A stretch of DNA of 36,248 nt from Tubiluchus corallicola (Eukaryota; Priapulida; Priapulimorpha; Priapulimorphida; Tubiluchidae). The DNA lies in contig JAQGDQ010000764.1 of NCBI GenBank assembly GCA_030141605.1, forward strand, positions 1-36,248, read 5' to 3'. Below, piece after piece: positions 21,701 to 32,300 of this stretch. The position numbers and the translations under genes are program-made. The stretch's first letter is position 1. The number at the start of each line of letters is the position of its first letter. Under the pieces are notes generated by a model. The model saw only the letters and a list, made by a program, of their open reading frames with translations, ran no database searches and was not told the DNA's origin.

Positions 21701-22991
21701 CAGTCATATCTCATTATAATACCGCCTTCATAATCAGAGGCGTATTAACCAACAGACTAACTAGGCTATAGCCTAAGCCGCTAAAGTTTGAGGGCATCAT
21801 ATTTTAGAAAAAGTTCTCATCCTCCTCGGAAAATGTGTATACTTTCATATTCATGTGAAGGCTGCATTTTGTAACACACCACAAGTAATGGTTTATTATG
21901 CTCATCACATAAACAATCATAAATTCATAATAGTGATGGGTGGGACTGAACTATCAGCCTAAGGCATCGTAAAGTCTTCACACACCTCTGTTTCTAATGC
22001 CAACTTCACTTAACGCCCAAATTTTTACTAGGCAAAGTATTTTTAACGAAACATAGACATGTATCTATTAATGTACCTTGTTATACCCTGAATACCGCTG
22101 TTTATATCTACAAAACCAAACATAAACTTCTCCCGCTTTCTTTTTAAACCCATTATCTATTAACGTAAGACATTACTCAATATCTTGTTAAGTATTGCAG
22201 GACTGACGCGGCAAGGCACTTCATCACTAACACTGGCCCTAGACTTTGGAATAACATCAACGAATACATAAAAAATTCTTTATCTATAAATAACTTCAAA
22301 AGAAATCTTAAAAGTGAAATCTTTTCTAATTAGACAGAATAAATCAATTTGCTTAATTACGCTGCTGTCCCTGTCGGAATCCTTTGCGTTGCTGGCTTGT
22401 CAACTTTTACATTTCTATAGTTCACGTTACTTCATACAGATACCATCACATCTTTCTCTTTCTTTCTATTCTCTATTAACCTTTCTTTACTGCTCTTTTC
22501 TACTACACTCAATCCACATTCATATGGGGTACTCTAAACAAGTAATTACTTCTTGAGTACCCCATGGGTCATTTGCAGCTTGGCATCTTGTGTACATAAT
22601 AATAAATATGTTATTAAATTCCTTTATGTGCACTGCTGTAATGATCGTTGTAGATATATTTAATAAATAAATAAATAAATAATACCAAACTTGCTATAAT
22701 GCCAACTTTTGTGCAGTCCCAAAGTAGGAGAAATAATAAAGAGGTTTGACTGTATTAGCCCATTTCCAAAATTTCAAATGATTATTTGCTCAAAATACAT
22801 CACTCTAACGTAACTAGCAAAATATTTTTACAATAATATTGTTAATCTTTTCATTATAATCACGAGAAATTGGTTTTTCCAGAGATGGAGCCGCTGAAGT
22901 TTTGACGTCCCTTCCCAAGATTCCTGGTTTACTTGACTCTGTTGCATCTACGATACTTGCCATTTCACCCAATATCATCAGGCCTTCATAG
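6650..22991 (+). CDS. FYVE zinc-finger protein with C-terminal Armadillo-type repeats (476 aa)
   Basis: Complete gene. Exons: 6650-6765, 8523-8646, 9746-9844, 10314-10379, 11775-11943, 14886-15040, 16241-16375, 16742-16849, 18702-18788, 19450-19581, 20745-20875, 22883-22991 (TAG at 22989-22991). All have GT/AG borders and phases join; total 1431 nt, 476 residues. Residues 39-100 are a FYVE finger: WIED (W40-D43), RRRHHCRQCG (R60-G69), RVC (93-95), and zinc pairs C49/C52, C65/C68, C73/C76, C95/C98. FYVE fingers bind phosphatidylinositol 3-phosphate, so early endosomes or autophagic membranes are the likely site. Residues ~104-476 are helical repeats of about 42 residues, Armadillo-like (GVQTIIYLGSKYDKEVQ, GAIKAICHLLE, DGALRPILALCNLQEAVALLAIRTL), a protein-binding solenoid. 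Most exons hold about one repeat and have phase-0 borders. No catalytic domain, signal peptide or membrane segment is seen. I infer a PI3P-recruited scaffold; I cannot name an orthologue. Confidence 0.92.
7044..7530 (+). mobile_element. pogo/Tigger-like DNA transposon, left end plus internal part
   Basis: It starts with CAGTAGGCGCTGCTTAATAG directly after a TA dinucleotide, the usual target of Tc1/mariner-pogo elements. It continues with repeated GACTCA-rich subterminal sequence. The internal stretch from about 7290 is also found at 8720-8990 and 20450-20690. No matching right terminus is adjacent, so this copy is truncated. It lies in intron 1 of the FYVE-ARM gene. No transposase ORF is seen. 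Confidence 0.6.
8161..8206. repeat. Short inverted repeat (hairpin)
   Basis: AAAGGATAGC pairs with GCTATCCTTT, and an inner AGACTA/TAGTCT pair extends the stem. It lies in intron 1, about 300 nt before exon 2. Function unknown. Confidence 0.7.
8523..8646 (+). CDS. FYVE-ARM gene exon 2, FYVE core
   Basis: Acceptor CCCACAG, donor AAG|GTAACT. It carries the WxxD motif, CPLC, the PI3P-binding RRRHHCRQCG and CSKC: six of the eight zinc ligands. Pogo-like transposon pieces lie on both sides (7044-7530 and 8695-9291). Confidence 0.95.
8695..9291 (+). mobile_element. pogo/Tigger-like DNA transposon, internal part plus right end
   Basis: It shares AATGTTAAGTACCGTTTTGT and following sequence with the left-end copy, in the same orientation. 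It ends GAGTCTATTAAACGGCGCC then TACTG, the inverted match of the 7044 terminus, followed by TA. Inside it a ~91-bp segment is duplicated in tandem (9036 and 9127). The ORF at 8695-8973 falls in this element and is not a gene. Confidence 0.6.
9036..9199 (+). repeat. Tandem duplication, period 91 bp
   Basis: The word GCATTAAATAGCTCTTGTA and the following ~50 nt (TTTGCAGTACATACTAAGCT) occur at 9036 and again at 9127 with few differences. It lies in intron 2. Confidence 0.85.
9746..9844 (+). CDS. FYVE-ARM gene exon 3, last FYVE zinc pair
   Basis: Acceptor GTTTTAG, donor ATT|GTACGT, 33 codons. It encodes IPLPQLSLEEPERVCEDC and the following linker. ERVCEDC supplies the conserved RVC motif and the last two zinc cysteines (C95, C98). 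Confidence 0.93.
10380..11774 (+). other. FYVE-ARM intron 4
   Basis: Apart from the hairpin at 10944-11035, I see a strongly T-rich stretch at about 11450-11700, before the exon 5 acceptor. The two overlapping Phe-rich ORFs there reflect composition only. Confidence 0.6.
10944..11035. repeat. Near-perfect 42-bp-arm hairpin
   Basis: The arm at 10944-10985 (begins AATCCTGCTTATTCA) is the reverse complement of 10994-11035 except for two mismatches and one position that would be a G-U pair in RNA. The loop is eight nt. It lies in intron 4 of the FYVE-ARM gene. It may be a foldback MITE or a hairpin-RNA source. Confidence 0.9.
11944..14885 (+). other. FYVE-ARM intron 5 (2.9 kb)
   Basis: The largest intron. 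It holds a weak piece resembling the pogo-like subterminal sequence near 12005-12060, a hairpin at 13441-13496 (TGATGGACCA...TGGTCCATCA, with an inner CGGA/TCCG pair) and the TIR element at 13633-14365. The 12703-12918 ORF has no domain I recognise. It is the most GC-rich stretch among the introns (12000-13500), which suggests inserted DNA. Confidence 0.55.
13633..14365. mobile_element. TIR DNA transposon with doubled sub-repeats
   Basis: The ends are inverted copies: GTGTTGGGCGCCGACTAACC at the left matches the reverse complement of the right end (14365 inward) through GGGCGC, TAGCCGAAGTAGGACA and beyond. A second inverted pair lies inside: AGCCCAAGTAGGAC at 13690-13703 and its complement at 14263-14276. 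The core GCC(G/C)AAGTAGGAC thus occurs twice per end. No transposase ORF, so it is non-autonomous. No clear target duplication; superfamily not assigned. Confidence 0.75.
15063..15979. repeat. Minisatellite of AGTAGCATAGCGT-like units
   Basis: About 0.9 kb of degenerate 13-nt units (AGTAGCATAGCGT, AGTAGCATACAGT, AGTAACTTAACGT) in varied order. It begins 23 nt after the exon 6 donor in intron 6. Because 13 is not a multiple of 3 and the unit has no stop on the complement, all three minus frames stay open and cycle through a 13-residue pattern; those long ORFs (15120-15581, 15526-15975 and others) are by-products. Confidence 0.95.
16431..16475 (+). mobile_element. hAT-like element terminus fragment
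   Basis: It shares CTAACTAGGCTATAGCCTA and GCCGC with 21735-21785. Both have a CAG-starting left border. It contains the palindrome AGGCTATAGCCT. Only one end is seen. Intron 7. Confidence 0.4.
16850..18701 (+). other. FYVE-ARM intron 8
   Basis: 1.85 kb. I see only a short GC-richer patch near 17790-17840 (TAGGGCCCCTCAAGCTTGGG) and a related GGGCCCC patch near 18070-18120. They look like worn ends of a DNA transposon, not assigned. The ORF at 17061-17276 lacks recognisable features. Confidence 0.5.
18843..19385 (-). mobile_element. 5S rRNA-derived SINE (SINE3-like), older copy
   Basis: Reverse complement of the element at 32989-33477 over its full length, with many substitutions. The 5S-like head lies at about 19265-19385 (reads ACGGCCA...GTTCTCGTCTGATCACTG...on the minus strand) and the GTTGTTG tail complement near 18843. 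It keeps about 55 bp missing from the other copy (around 18915-18970). It sits in intron 9, 54 nt after exon 9, antisense to the host gene. No clean target duplication. The overlapping ORFs on both strands are by-products. Confidence 0.88.
19630..20690 (+). mobile_element. pogo-like element copy split by a nested insertion
   Basis: 19630-19712 matches the GACTCAAAAAC, GGTACGGGCC and TATTCAAATGTA subterminal part of the element at 7044. 20343-20690 matches its internal part (CATAGAAACAATCAT, TTAAGT). The two parts are separated by the hAT-like insert at 19713-20342. Intron 10. Confidence 0.55.
19713..20342. mobile_element. hAT-like non-autonomous transposon nested in pogo-like copy
   Basis: It starts CAGTGGCGGAATGG and ends TCTGCCACTG; the ends remain similar inward (AAATTT, GGGCC). 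It is flanked by CGAATTAT and CGAATAAC, a plausible decayed 8-bp hAT target duplication. The interior is AT-rich with no transposase. Confidence 0.7.
21735..21830 (+). mobile_element. hAT-like element left end fragment
   Basis: It begins CAGAGGCGTATTAACCAAC, a form common at hAT ends, and shares AACTAGGCTATAGCCTA with 16431-16475. The right end is not identified. Intron 11. Confidence 0.4.
22180..22685 (+). mobile_element. LINE 3' fragment with AAAT tail
   Basis: From about 22202 the plus strand reads a reverse-transcriptase C-terminal tail: TGPRLWNNINEYIKN, then SINNFKRNLKSEIFSN and a stop. This is the family pattern GPxLWN...SLxxFKxxLKxxL seen in Jockey/CR1-group LINEs. Then come a ~340-nt 3' UTR, a hairpin at 22523-22564 and a terminal (AAAT)n run (22662-22683). 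It is 5'-truncated, and upstream frames are broken. It lies just before the last exon of the FYVE-ARM gene. Confidence 0.75.
22523..22564 (+). repeat. Hairpin in LINE 3' UTR
   Basis: ATGGGGTACTC pairs with GAGTACCCCAT across a 20-nt interior that holds its own palindrome AAGTAATTACTT. Its position in a LINE 3' UTR suggests a template-recognition structure. Confidence 0.8.
22883..22991 (+). CDS. FYVE-ARM gene last exon
   Basis: Acceptor TTTTTCCAG. It joins exon 11 in phase 2 (LLT|DGAAEVL) and encodes DGAAEVLTSLPKIPGLLDSV and about 16 more residues to TAG. The pattern G-A-x-x-L ends the last Armadillo-like repeat. A possible poly(A) signal AATAAA is at 23694-23699. Confidence 0.85.
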
Positions 22992-25900
22992 CAGACATTT
23001 GTAGCTGCCATAGTCTTGCTCATAATGCTTTTTATTAGTAAAATTATGATTTATACATGTACATACATACATATTATATATATATATATACATTGCGATA
23101 AATTTTGCTGTTGACCACCAGATTAGATCTGATTGTAGATTTTATATTAGCTGTGATGGATCTGAAAAATTTGCTTTTTGTACACGTGTACTTTTTGATA
23201 TATTTCTTTATAATGAATGATTTTTAGTTAATAGTTATCAAATGATGTGTGCGACTTTTACGTTTATTTTTGTCTCTTTGAAATTCTCAATTACAATGCT
23301 ACAAGATTTGACACTTTGGCCATATCCACATGACTACTTCTTAGTAGCAGTGGGTTTATCTAAAAAAACTTTACTTGTAATTATGGTGTTTTCTCAAGGT
23401 AATTTTATGAAACTAACAAAGCTTATACTTGTGACAACTGACAAGATTCTTCAGTTAGCGAGTGTCTTATCAAAAGTTAAACTTTGAGAAGTCGTTTTGT
23501 TTTGAAGTTATCTCTTCCACATCGCAGAGTCATCATACTATTTTGGTAAAGATACAATCCAGGTTTGATGATAGCACCCACCGAGATATTTAAAATGTTT
23601 AACTCACCGAGATATTCAAAATGATTTTTAACTCAGCACGAACCTAGTGCCCCCTGTCCCGTATGTATTAAACAAAAAATGTATGAAAGTAAAAATAAAG
23701 TTGGCATCATACAGTATCATTGACACTAATTAATTATTAATGTGCATTCCAACTTTTTCACATTTCCCTGTCTTTTAAGTTTGGTATTAAAATTTAAATT
23801 ATTTTGGGTTTGTAACATCGTCGGTTGACGCCTAACCATCTTTATGTGATATTAATTTTTTGGCATCCTGTTGTTGCTGCTGTTAATCTATGTGTCACAT
23901 TTGAAGTCATGGCAGTTGTCCGATTAATCATGACAGTTTACATTTTTAAAAACTAAAATATTCTCCCGAGTAACATGGCAGAGAAAGACCCTTGCATTGT
24001 TACTTACAAAACTAATGTTTGCTTATACTGTTTGTTACTCGGACTAAGAATTTTTTACATTTAAACTAAAAAAACTAAACTAAACTGAACTTATCTCATT
24101 GAATTTTATTGTTTATATAAATTATTTTTTAACAAAAAATAAAACCAAACTAAACAGAACATAACTCATTGAATTTTATTGTTAATATAAATTATTATTT
24201 TTTAACAAAAAATAAAAAATAAAACCAAACTAAATTGAATGTATCTGTGAATTTTATTGTTTATACAAATTATATCTTTTTGAGTACATGACATAGAACA
24301 TTTTGTATTTGCATTTAATTACGTAATCGTAAATATATATTTATAAAAGCAATAAAATAATAAATTATTGCTTATCGTACTTGTTTCACTTCAGTAGCTT
24401 AAAACAATCTTGCGGATATGTACATGTAGAAGCAATGTCAAATTGTTCTAAAGACTGAGATACAATCACAGGAAATGCAGCGTCATGTTTCTGCTTCTCT
24501 GAAATAACTTATTCTGGATCTCATTTGTTATGTACAAAAACTTCTGCTAGATAGCATCATTTACCATGACTAGAATATGGAAACATAAAATTTCATTCTT
24601 TACCATTCAGAATTTCTTTTACCAACCTAAAATTTCTTAACCTTGGCCAAACTAATTACAACATCCGCATACATCAGTCGGGGTGCATAATTTTCAACAC
24701 ATCTAAGTGTGATATCTAAGCAGCTGGAAATAACTAAACACTCCCCTATCCAATGAATAACTCCAGTTGACAAAATTATAAACATGTTATTAAATATTAA
24801 CTTTTACATATAACAAATATCTTAAATGTTTGATAATAGAGACTCGCAGAGCTCAGCAGCTAGTATACAGATTTAAGTAATTCAGAAAATGGAACAGACA
24901 CGTCGATTCATGGAAACGAGTCGCTTAGTGAGAAAAAACTACCATCCATGAGTTAAACTGCATAAATTTTCATTTTACATTACCACACGCAATGACTGTC
25001 GATCAAAGTAAGTGTGAAATCATTTACTGCAAAAACTTGCGTAGGCTACAATTTCAGCGTACAAAACTTATATAGTATATGTATAGTACGCAAATATATT
25101 TGTCTAATTGGCATCTCGATAATAATTACTGTCACATAATTTCTCTGGCACAATTTGCATGTCTATAGTGTTAGAAATTATAATGATAATTGATAGCCTG
25201 TAATATCACGGCAGATGGGACAGCGTAATTGCATTAGTGTTAAAAGTTACAGTTATGATCTTTGTTTTTAGAAGATTTCCCTCCTTGTTTATTCAGTTTT
25301 TGTCCCAAAATGTCTGAATGGTTTTCAGCAAATTTTATGATTTTAATTAAAGTGTCTTTTCTCTGCCAAGCTTAGGTTATATGTTTTATTGCACCCAAAC
25401 ATATAGTTGTAAGTGATACGACACATTTTTATTTTACAAATCTAAAATCACAAAGATATTTTTCATCAAGTACTACCCCGGGGGCCACAAGCCCTAGCTG
25501 CACCACTGTAATTGCAATACATAAAATGCCAGGAACCAACTGGAGTTCTGACAACGTCAGAAGTTTTAGAGTGTAGCGGGTGCATAGGCCCTTTATGGTT
25601 TTTATTTAGTTACTGCCGCGGTGCTGCCACCTATTTGTTTATTTAGTAGACTTTTTACCTTTTACAGTAGTCACTCTTTTAAAATTGAAGCACCTAATAT
25701 CCTTGAAAACATTAGCATTTTGGTCTTTCGTGAGCTATAGCTATAGTAGTTGTATGACATTTTACTGTCTTTTGGTTTTCTCTGCCATTGCTCTAGTTTT
25801 GTGTTTGTGATGAACATTATGACTCTAAATTTCTTACAAGTTTGTTGTTGTGACATCGTTGTTCTTATGGCCTTGGAGTTCTCATTCCTGTCTTTGTAAC

Positions 25901-26155
25901 TATTAAAGGCTCTAGCAACGTAAGTCATTATTAATTAATTTCAATATATATCATAATTTTTATATCAGTTTTCTTAGTTATAGTCATACATCTAATCATG
26001 CAATGAACTCTCTTCTACGCAATGCAAATTAAACTAATTGTTAATCATTGTATTACAGAATAAAGAAACTTTTGGTCAACACATTAAACTGGTGTTTTGT
26101 ATCCATTTCATAGAGAGAGCATGAGAAGAGAATCATCAATTATGAAGAGTTATTT
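22992..26155. other. Tail-to-tail intergenic region
   Basis: 3.2 kb between the stop codons of the FYVE-ARM and MICU1-like genes. It contains a (TA)n run near 23071-23091, the tandem repeat at 24060-24290 and a hAT-like right end near 25478-25518 (complement begins CAGTGGTGCAGCTAGGGC). ORFs at 23242-23487 and 25671-25928 have no recognisable domain; part may be 3' UTR of either gene. Confidence 0.6.
24060..24290. repeat. Three-copy AT-rich tandem repeat (~75-85 bp units)
   Basis: Units begin AAAC(C/T)AAACTAAA, continue TTGAATTTTATTGTT and ATATAAATTAT, and end TTTTTAACAAAAAATA. Three copies with growing divergence. No coding potential. Confidence 0.85.
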
Positions 26156-26310
26156 TTACGCATCCAGAACAGTGGGTCTGTTCTCCCACGCACACTTCCA
26201 CATGCTACTGATTAGCTTGATGAAGCCAGTGTCTTTTGACTTCTCCAGACCTCTCATCATTCGATGCTTCATCACTGATGTGAATTCTCTGTTACTCAAT
26301 TGACCATCCT
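26156..26310 (-). CDS. MICU1: MICU1-like last exon: EF-hand 2 and C-terminal helix
   Basis: Acceptor TTAACAG. Joined in phase 1 to the exon at 28684, the loop reads [12 protein letters not shown], a full canonical EF-hand. Then come [40 protein letters not shown] and A, stop. Confidence 0.95.
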
Positions 26311-29300
26311 CTGTTAACAAAAATAGCAGTGTAACTGCACAGTACCAAAGATTAGGGTTACCATATTGTCCAAGTTGAAAAAGAGGAGACTTTTTGCACA
26401 CTTGTAAGTAGGCAAAAATGACCAGTCTAAGGTCTATTAAAACAATGCAAAAAGAGCGAAACTATACAAATTTAAAGAAATTCACATAAGAACAAACAAA
26501 ATGGCTCCCGGAAGCTGACGTCATTTTAAGTCGTTAGTGAATACGCCGAGTATCGACAGCATATGAACCATTGAACCATGAACCATTCCTTATTGATCAA
26601 CAATACGCAAACGATATTGGATGGATTAGTGTATCAAATTCTCAAACTAACACAATAAAAACGGATTTTCCAAAAAAAACTAGAGAAAAGAAATCTTCAA
26701 GTAAACCAGTGAAAAACATAAGAATATATTATTGCAAGAGATGGTAATCAGTCTTGGAAAAAGTGCAAGTACATGGGCACTTTTCTAAGCACCAAAGATG
26801 ATATTAAAAGTAGAAAGCAAGAAGCAATGCATGCTTTTCTTCAGCACAAGAGTGTATTAACTAGGAAGAAATTAAGTCTTAACATAAGACTTTGATTATT
26901 TAATGCTTACGTTACTAGCATATTTATGTACAACAGTGAAACGTGGGGTTTAACGATTACTCAAGAAAAGCAGATTGACACATTTCATAGAAGTGTTCCT
27001 AGGAAAATTTTAAAGATAAGATGACCATACATAATCAAAAATGAAGATTATACAATAGAACGAAAGAATCAGCAACACATCTACTATGCTAACTATAACT
27101 TAGTTAAATCAACAGATGTCATTTTACAGTAATAAATTACCAAACAGCTGATTTGCTCTCTACTCAGCATTGTCATTACATAAATAGGGAGTGTAATAAA
27201 TTTTTTCAAAACTGTGGAAGAAAAAATTTAAATCCAATTTTAGCAAAAAGCTTTGATGGACTTACTTAAAAAACAAAAAAATTGTACATTCTAGTTTACC
27301 TTCCACTAAATTAACAATTATGCTGTGGACATGCTTGAGAATTTCGTAATTTTGCTTAAAGGAACCTTTAAAACGTTGCAAGAAACCTCCTGGCAAATCA
27401 AAAACTCGAATAGCCACGAAAAATAAAGACGTCCAGGAACTTCAAGCAAATCTAGCTTTAAGAGTAGAAGAACTTATTTAGTTAGCTGCAGATTGGAGTG
27501 GATGGAATGATCTAATAAAATGTTAATGTCTTGATGTCTACAACAGGCGAAAGGAGACCTTGAAAAAGAGTCGAACGTCTGAAAACGAGTCCAAGTCGAG
27601 CCTAGAATCTGGCTATTACAAAACCAAGTCGAGTGTCGAGTCTTTAAAAGTTTGGAGGTACAGGTCCACATCAAGCCCGGGTCGTTCAAGATGAATCAGG
27701 GTAGAGTCCCAATTCTTCTCTTTTCAAGCTGGAGTTTAAATCAAGTTCAAATCTGTATAATAGTTTTTCTATGAGTGCATTCAAGTCACATTCCAAGTCT
27801 AGTATAACTTTTAAATCTGGAATCTTAGCCGAGTTGCAAGTCTTTTTGTTTTTGTTTTTTGTACCGGAATCCAGTCCGACTTAGTCCGAATCAATTCCAC
27901 GATTATTTTAGCACTGATAATTTATTTCTCAGTAACTGAGCTGTAATCTATAAGTCATTAGACTTTTCCAACAATCCTAACACCCTGGGAGGTACCATTT
28001 CCAAATTCAGATGGCACATCTTAGGAAGAGTGTATACTGACCAAACTACTGACCTCCACCTGTACTCTATCTCTGATAGTGACAGCTGTGTTCTGGATAT
28101 TACTTCAGTAAGTAAACCATCTTACTCGACTGGGAAACTATTCAACCACCTCAAAACTGTCACAGTTGAAATTTAGATTTGTAATTTTGAAATTAACAAT
28201 CAAATTCAAATATTATAATCAAATCAGCTTCGTAAAGAAAAATGCAAAAATTATGAATGAACTCTAATAAGCCTTTTCACGGTTCCAGTGATTGATGATG
28301 ACTGTGAAAAGGTCAGGTGATAAGTGTACCAGACACCGCTTTTGTGTACACTTGACAATGACTCACAGCCCATGGTACTGTAATAGTAACACTTTTAACA
28401 GCTAACTAGAACCTTACCTAGTTCATTTTTTTTTGCTCCCAAGCAAGATCCAACTAGTAAATCACACACTAATACATAACTATTAAAAGCCCACGTAAAA
28501 CAACTGAAATGACTGAACTGATGTTACAGACGGGTTCGCTTTACCCACATGTCAAGTGCCGGTTGTAGTTAAGACACGTCGCAGTAGTACACTTAAGCTC
28601 TGAGCTACAGCAACTGCGCGTGCGCGCAACGAAACTGTGAAAAGGCTTGGTAGACTTAAGAATAGTCAATAATTTTTACTTACGATTTTCATCAAACAAT
28701 TCGAAAACAACATTTATAACGTGGTCATCAAGGTCCATATGCGCAACAGTCTTTGCTACATGCTTCAGCGTAGCTAAACCAAATGTTAAAATAAGCGTTA
28801 GTGATTTTATGCTCTGCAGATAATTTTTTGCAAATTTCTTTATGATAGTTTAATAAGTTTAAGTGATAATAGTAAAATAAACCAACATGCTAAATGATTT
28901 GTCCTTTTCTTTACATTTTGTCTTATCTTTCTAGGTTCAGCCACTGAAATGACACAATTGTCCGTTGAACTAAACAAAAAATTAAGAATCTTCTTGAAAA
29001 TACATCATATTGTTTATAAACTACAAGGCAGAAACTCACCAGGGTCTATGCTAGCGCCAGCCATATGGTAAAAAGTCAGCGCCGTATCGACATCGTGGAT
29101 ATTCTTCAGAAAGCGTGAAAACGTGATAAACTGCTCCACTGTAATGCCCTTCAAAAACGATTTTAATTGAACGGTAAATATTAGTAGCAAACTGGAAATA
29201 TACCAAAACTGGATAAACGCATAAAATCAGGCTAGTTCTGGATTAACCATTAAACAAAATAAGCACGTGCTTAGGGCTTCAGGGGAAGAGGAGGCCACAT

Positions 29301-32300
29301 GATTTTTTCTATTCCAATAATTACCCAAAAGTAAAATATACCAGAATATGTGCGACAATTTCTGCATTCGTTTACAATATGAGGGTACAAATGCGCATCG
29401 AGATTGTAGCTACAATATTAAATAGATACGATAAATGTGAAGTTTAAAAGTGAAATATATTGTAAAAACAAGTCTTCTTTAATAAAAAGAGCTAACTGTA
29501 TCTTAAAATTTGACATTAATTATATTAAATTTCACAGCTTCCTTCCTATAATGAAACCGGGCCTTGAAGTTACTTTTTTTTGCCAAACATTTTGTTCGGT
29601 TTTTCTCGTAAAACTCCAGAAAATCACAAGCAAAAAAATTTGCTAGCAACGACTTCTTTGGATGCCATGTCGTTTGTGGGACGCTGAATTTATAAATAAT
29701 GGTGCGTAGCAAAATGTGACAACAAATAACCAAACTCAAATGGTGGAGTTCCTGGTGTCAACTAACGAGTAAAACACGCAAACTGAAGTTCTAGACTTTT
29801 TTTGAAAATGACACCTTCACGCCAGATTTCTTCTTATGTAAACCACCAAGAAAAAGTTACAAGTATCATAAAATCTTAGTTAGAGAATTTTCTTTCTGTT
29901 TTTGTGTAAAATTGAAACTTCATAAAGCAGTATTATGCTGTAAAGGTCACATGCTGTATTTGACCTTTAAAAAGAAAGTGACATGCAACAGGCTGAAATT
30001 TACATTATAAAAGAACGTGCAACATTTATAATAAAAAACAATGGGTAATTATTCAAATGCTGATTGGCTAACATTTCAGAGACTAGAAACGTCATTTATA
30101 AGTTTAATAGGCACACGATTACAAGAACTGTTAGTTATGCATGAAGTAAGAGTGAAATTGAGAAAGTTTCTAACTTGTTTTTTGAATAGCGGGGGTGCAA
30201 AAGGACGGGACAAGTTGGTTATGATGTGTTTGATGTTGATGTTAAGCTACAAGAATGGAATGAGTGATAATGAAACTAATGACTGAAAGGTTTTTATATA
30301 GGTTATACCTGTCAGCCAATCAGCATTTGTTTAATTACCCATTGTTTTTTATTATAATTGTACTTATGATTGTAGAGCTTCTTATTAAATAAAAATATTG
30401 TTTTGACTAAAAAGAAAGCAACGACTAGTACTACATGAAACTGTCTTAAGGTAACTCCATGGCTTGGTTTTCACTACGCAGTGTTTAATCGCTAATCACC
30501 TACATATAGGGTTTCAGATATATAAGAGAGTCTAGCTTGGTACTGGTAAGGAAAATAGGTTGATTCCAGCAAAAAGGAAGAAATTAATCAGAAGAAATGT
30601 GAATAAAACTCCTAAAATGTTTAATTTATACAATTTAAGTAGCATTGATTTTTGTCTCTGAAACGTATCTCAATTCCTTAACATTCTATGGAAGTGTTGG
30701 CTTCGTTTAACAACAATTTGCTTAATGTTGCATTTTGCTTGAAAGCATTAGTGTCGTTAAGCGAGGCTTTATTGTATATATCAAAAACTGTTTGTGCAAG
30801 CCAGAATAAATAATGATCTAGGAAACTAGGAAACATACAATGTCATTTTCCTTGAATTTTTTCTTTACTCTTTTCAACATCCGTGTCTGTATCTTGTCTG
30901 GCAGGCCAGCATACGCGAGCAACAAGCTAGCAAAGTCTGAAGAACGAATTTTGCCCTCGACTGGATCCTTGCGATGAAACTGCATAAATAGAAGAAATAC
31001 GAATGTGATTCAAAAATCACTTAGTGACAATAAAAACAATCTACGAATGTGATTCAAAAATCACTTAGTGACAATAAAAACAATCTACGAATGTGATTCA
31101 AAAATCACTTAGTGAGTGACAATAAAAACAATCTACGAATGTGATTCAAAAATCACTTAGTGACAATAAAAACAATCTACGAATGTGATTCAAAAACCAC
31201 TTAGTGAGTGACAATAAAAACAATCTACGAATGTGATTCAAAAATCACTTAGTGACAATAAAAACAATCTACGAATGTGATTCAAAAATCACTTAGTGAC
31301 AATAAAAACAATCTACGAATGTGATTCAAAAATCACTTAGTGACAACAAAAACAATCTACGAATGTGATTCAAAAATCACTTAGTGACAATAAAAACAAT
31401 CTATGAATGTGATTCAAAAATCACTTAGTGACAATAAAAACAATCTATGAATGTGATTCAAAAATCACTTAGTGACAACAAAAACAATCTACGAATGTGA
31501 TTCAAAAATCACTTAGTGACAATAAAAACAATCTATGAATGTGATTCAAAAATCACTTAGTGACAATAAAAACAATCTATGAATGTGATTCAAAAATCAC
31601 TTAGTGACAACAAAAACAATCTACGAATGTGATTCAAAAATCACTTAGTGACAATAAAAACAATCTATGAATGTGATTCAAAAATCACTTAGTGACAATA
31701 AAAACAATCTACGAATGTGATTGAAAAATCACTTAGTGACAATAAAAACAATCTACGAATGTGATTCAAAAATCACTTAGTGGCAATAAAAACAATCTAA
31801 GCCCAACAGACAACACACAAATTTCAATTTCTCATAAAAGTTTAATGGCGAATCACAAGGAAGCAATTTCCACCATTATGGATGCTGGATACATCACTTC
31901 TACATTTTATCAATTTACAGGTAATTGTTAACTTATGACCACACGTTTCGGCAGACTGGTCATAAGTTGAAATGGACGCAAGTCGGATGCGTATATTAAA
32001 GCGGAGTGCTCCTACATGCAAGACCTTGGGTGTGTATGCACAACAAGTATGAAAGCACCTACAATGAATTTTTATTGAAACAGAAGGAAATATTAGTTAT
32101 AATCGGTTTTGTATATTCAGTTAATTAAGTTGTTGTTGTGTCGGAAACTCGAACGGTTGTAAGTCGCATAGATTATAATTGACGGCTACCTGTACACTAT
32201 ACAAAAGAGGCATAATTAGTGTTTAATTTTTTATGCTTTTAGCTATTTGGACTTAACTTTTTCTGTACAATTAGTTTTATTTACACTTAAATGTATACAA

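Noticed and set aside
30041-30286. 81-codon ORF starting MGNYSNADW
   Set aside because: It lies between the inverted arms of a MITE and its start codon is inside one arm.
30999-31798. CRISPR array
   Set aside because: Units are direct head-to-tail copies with no unique spacers, inside an intron of an animal gene.
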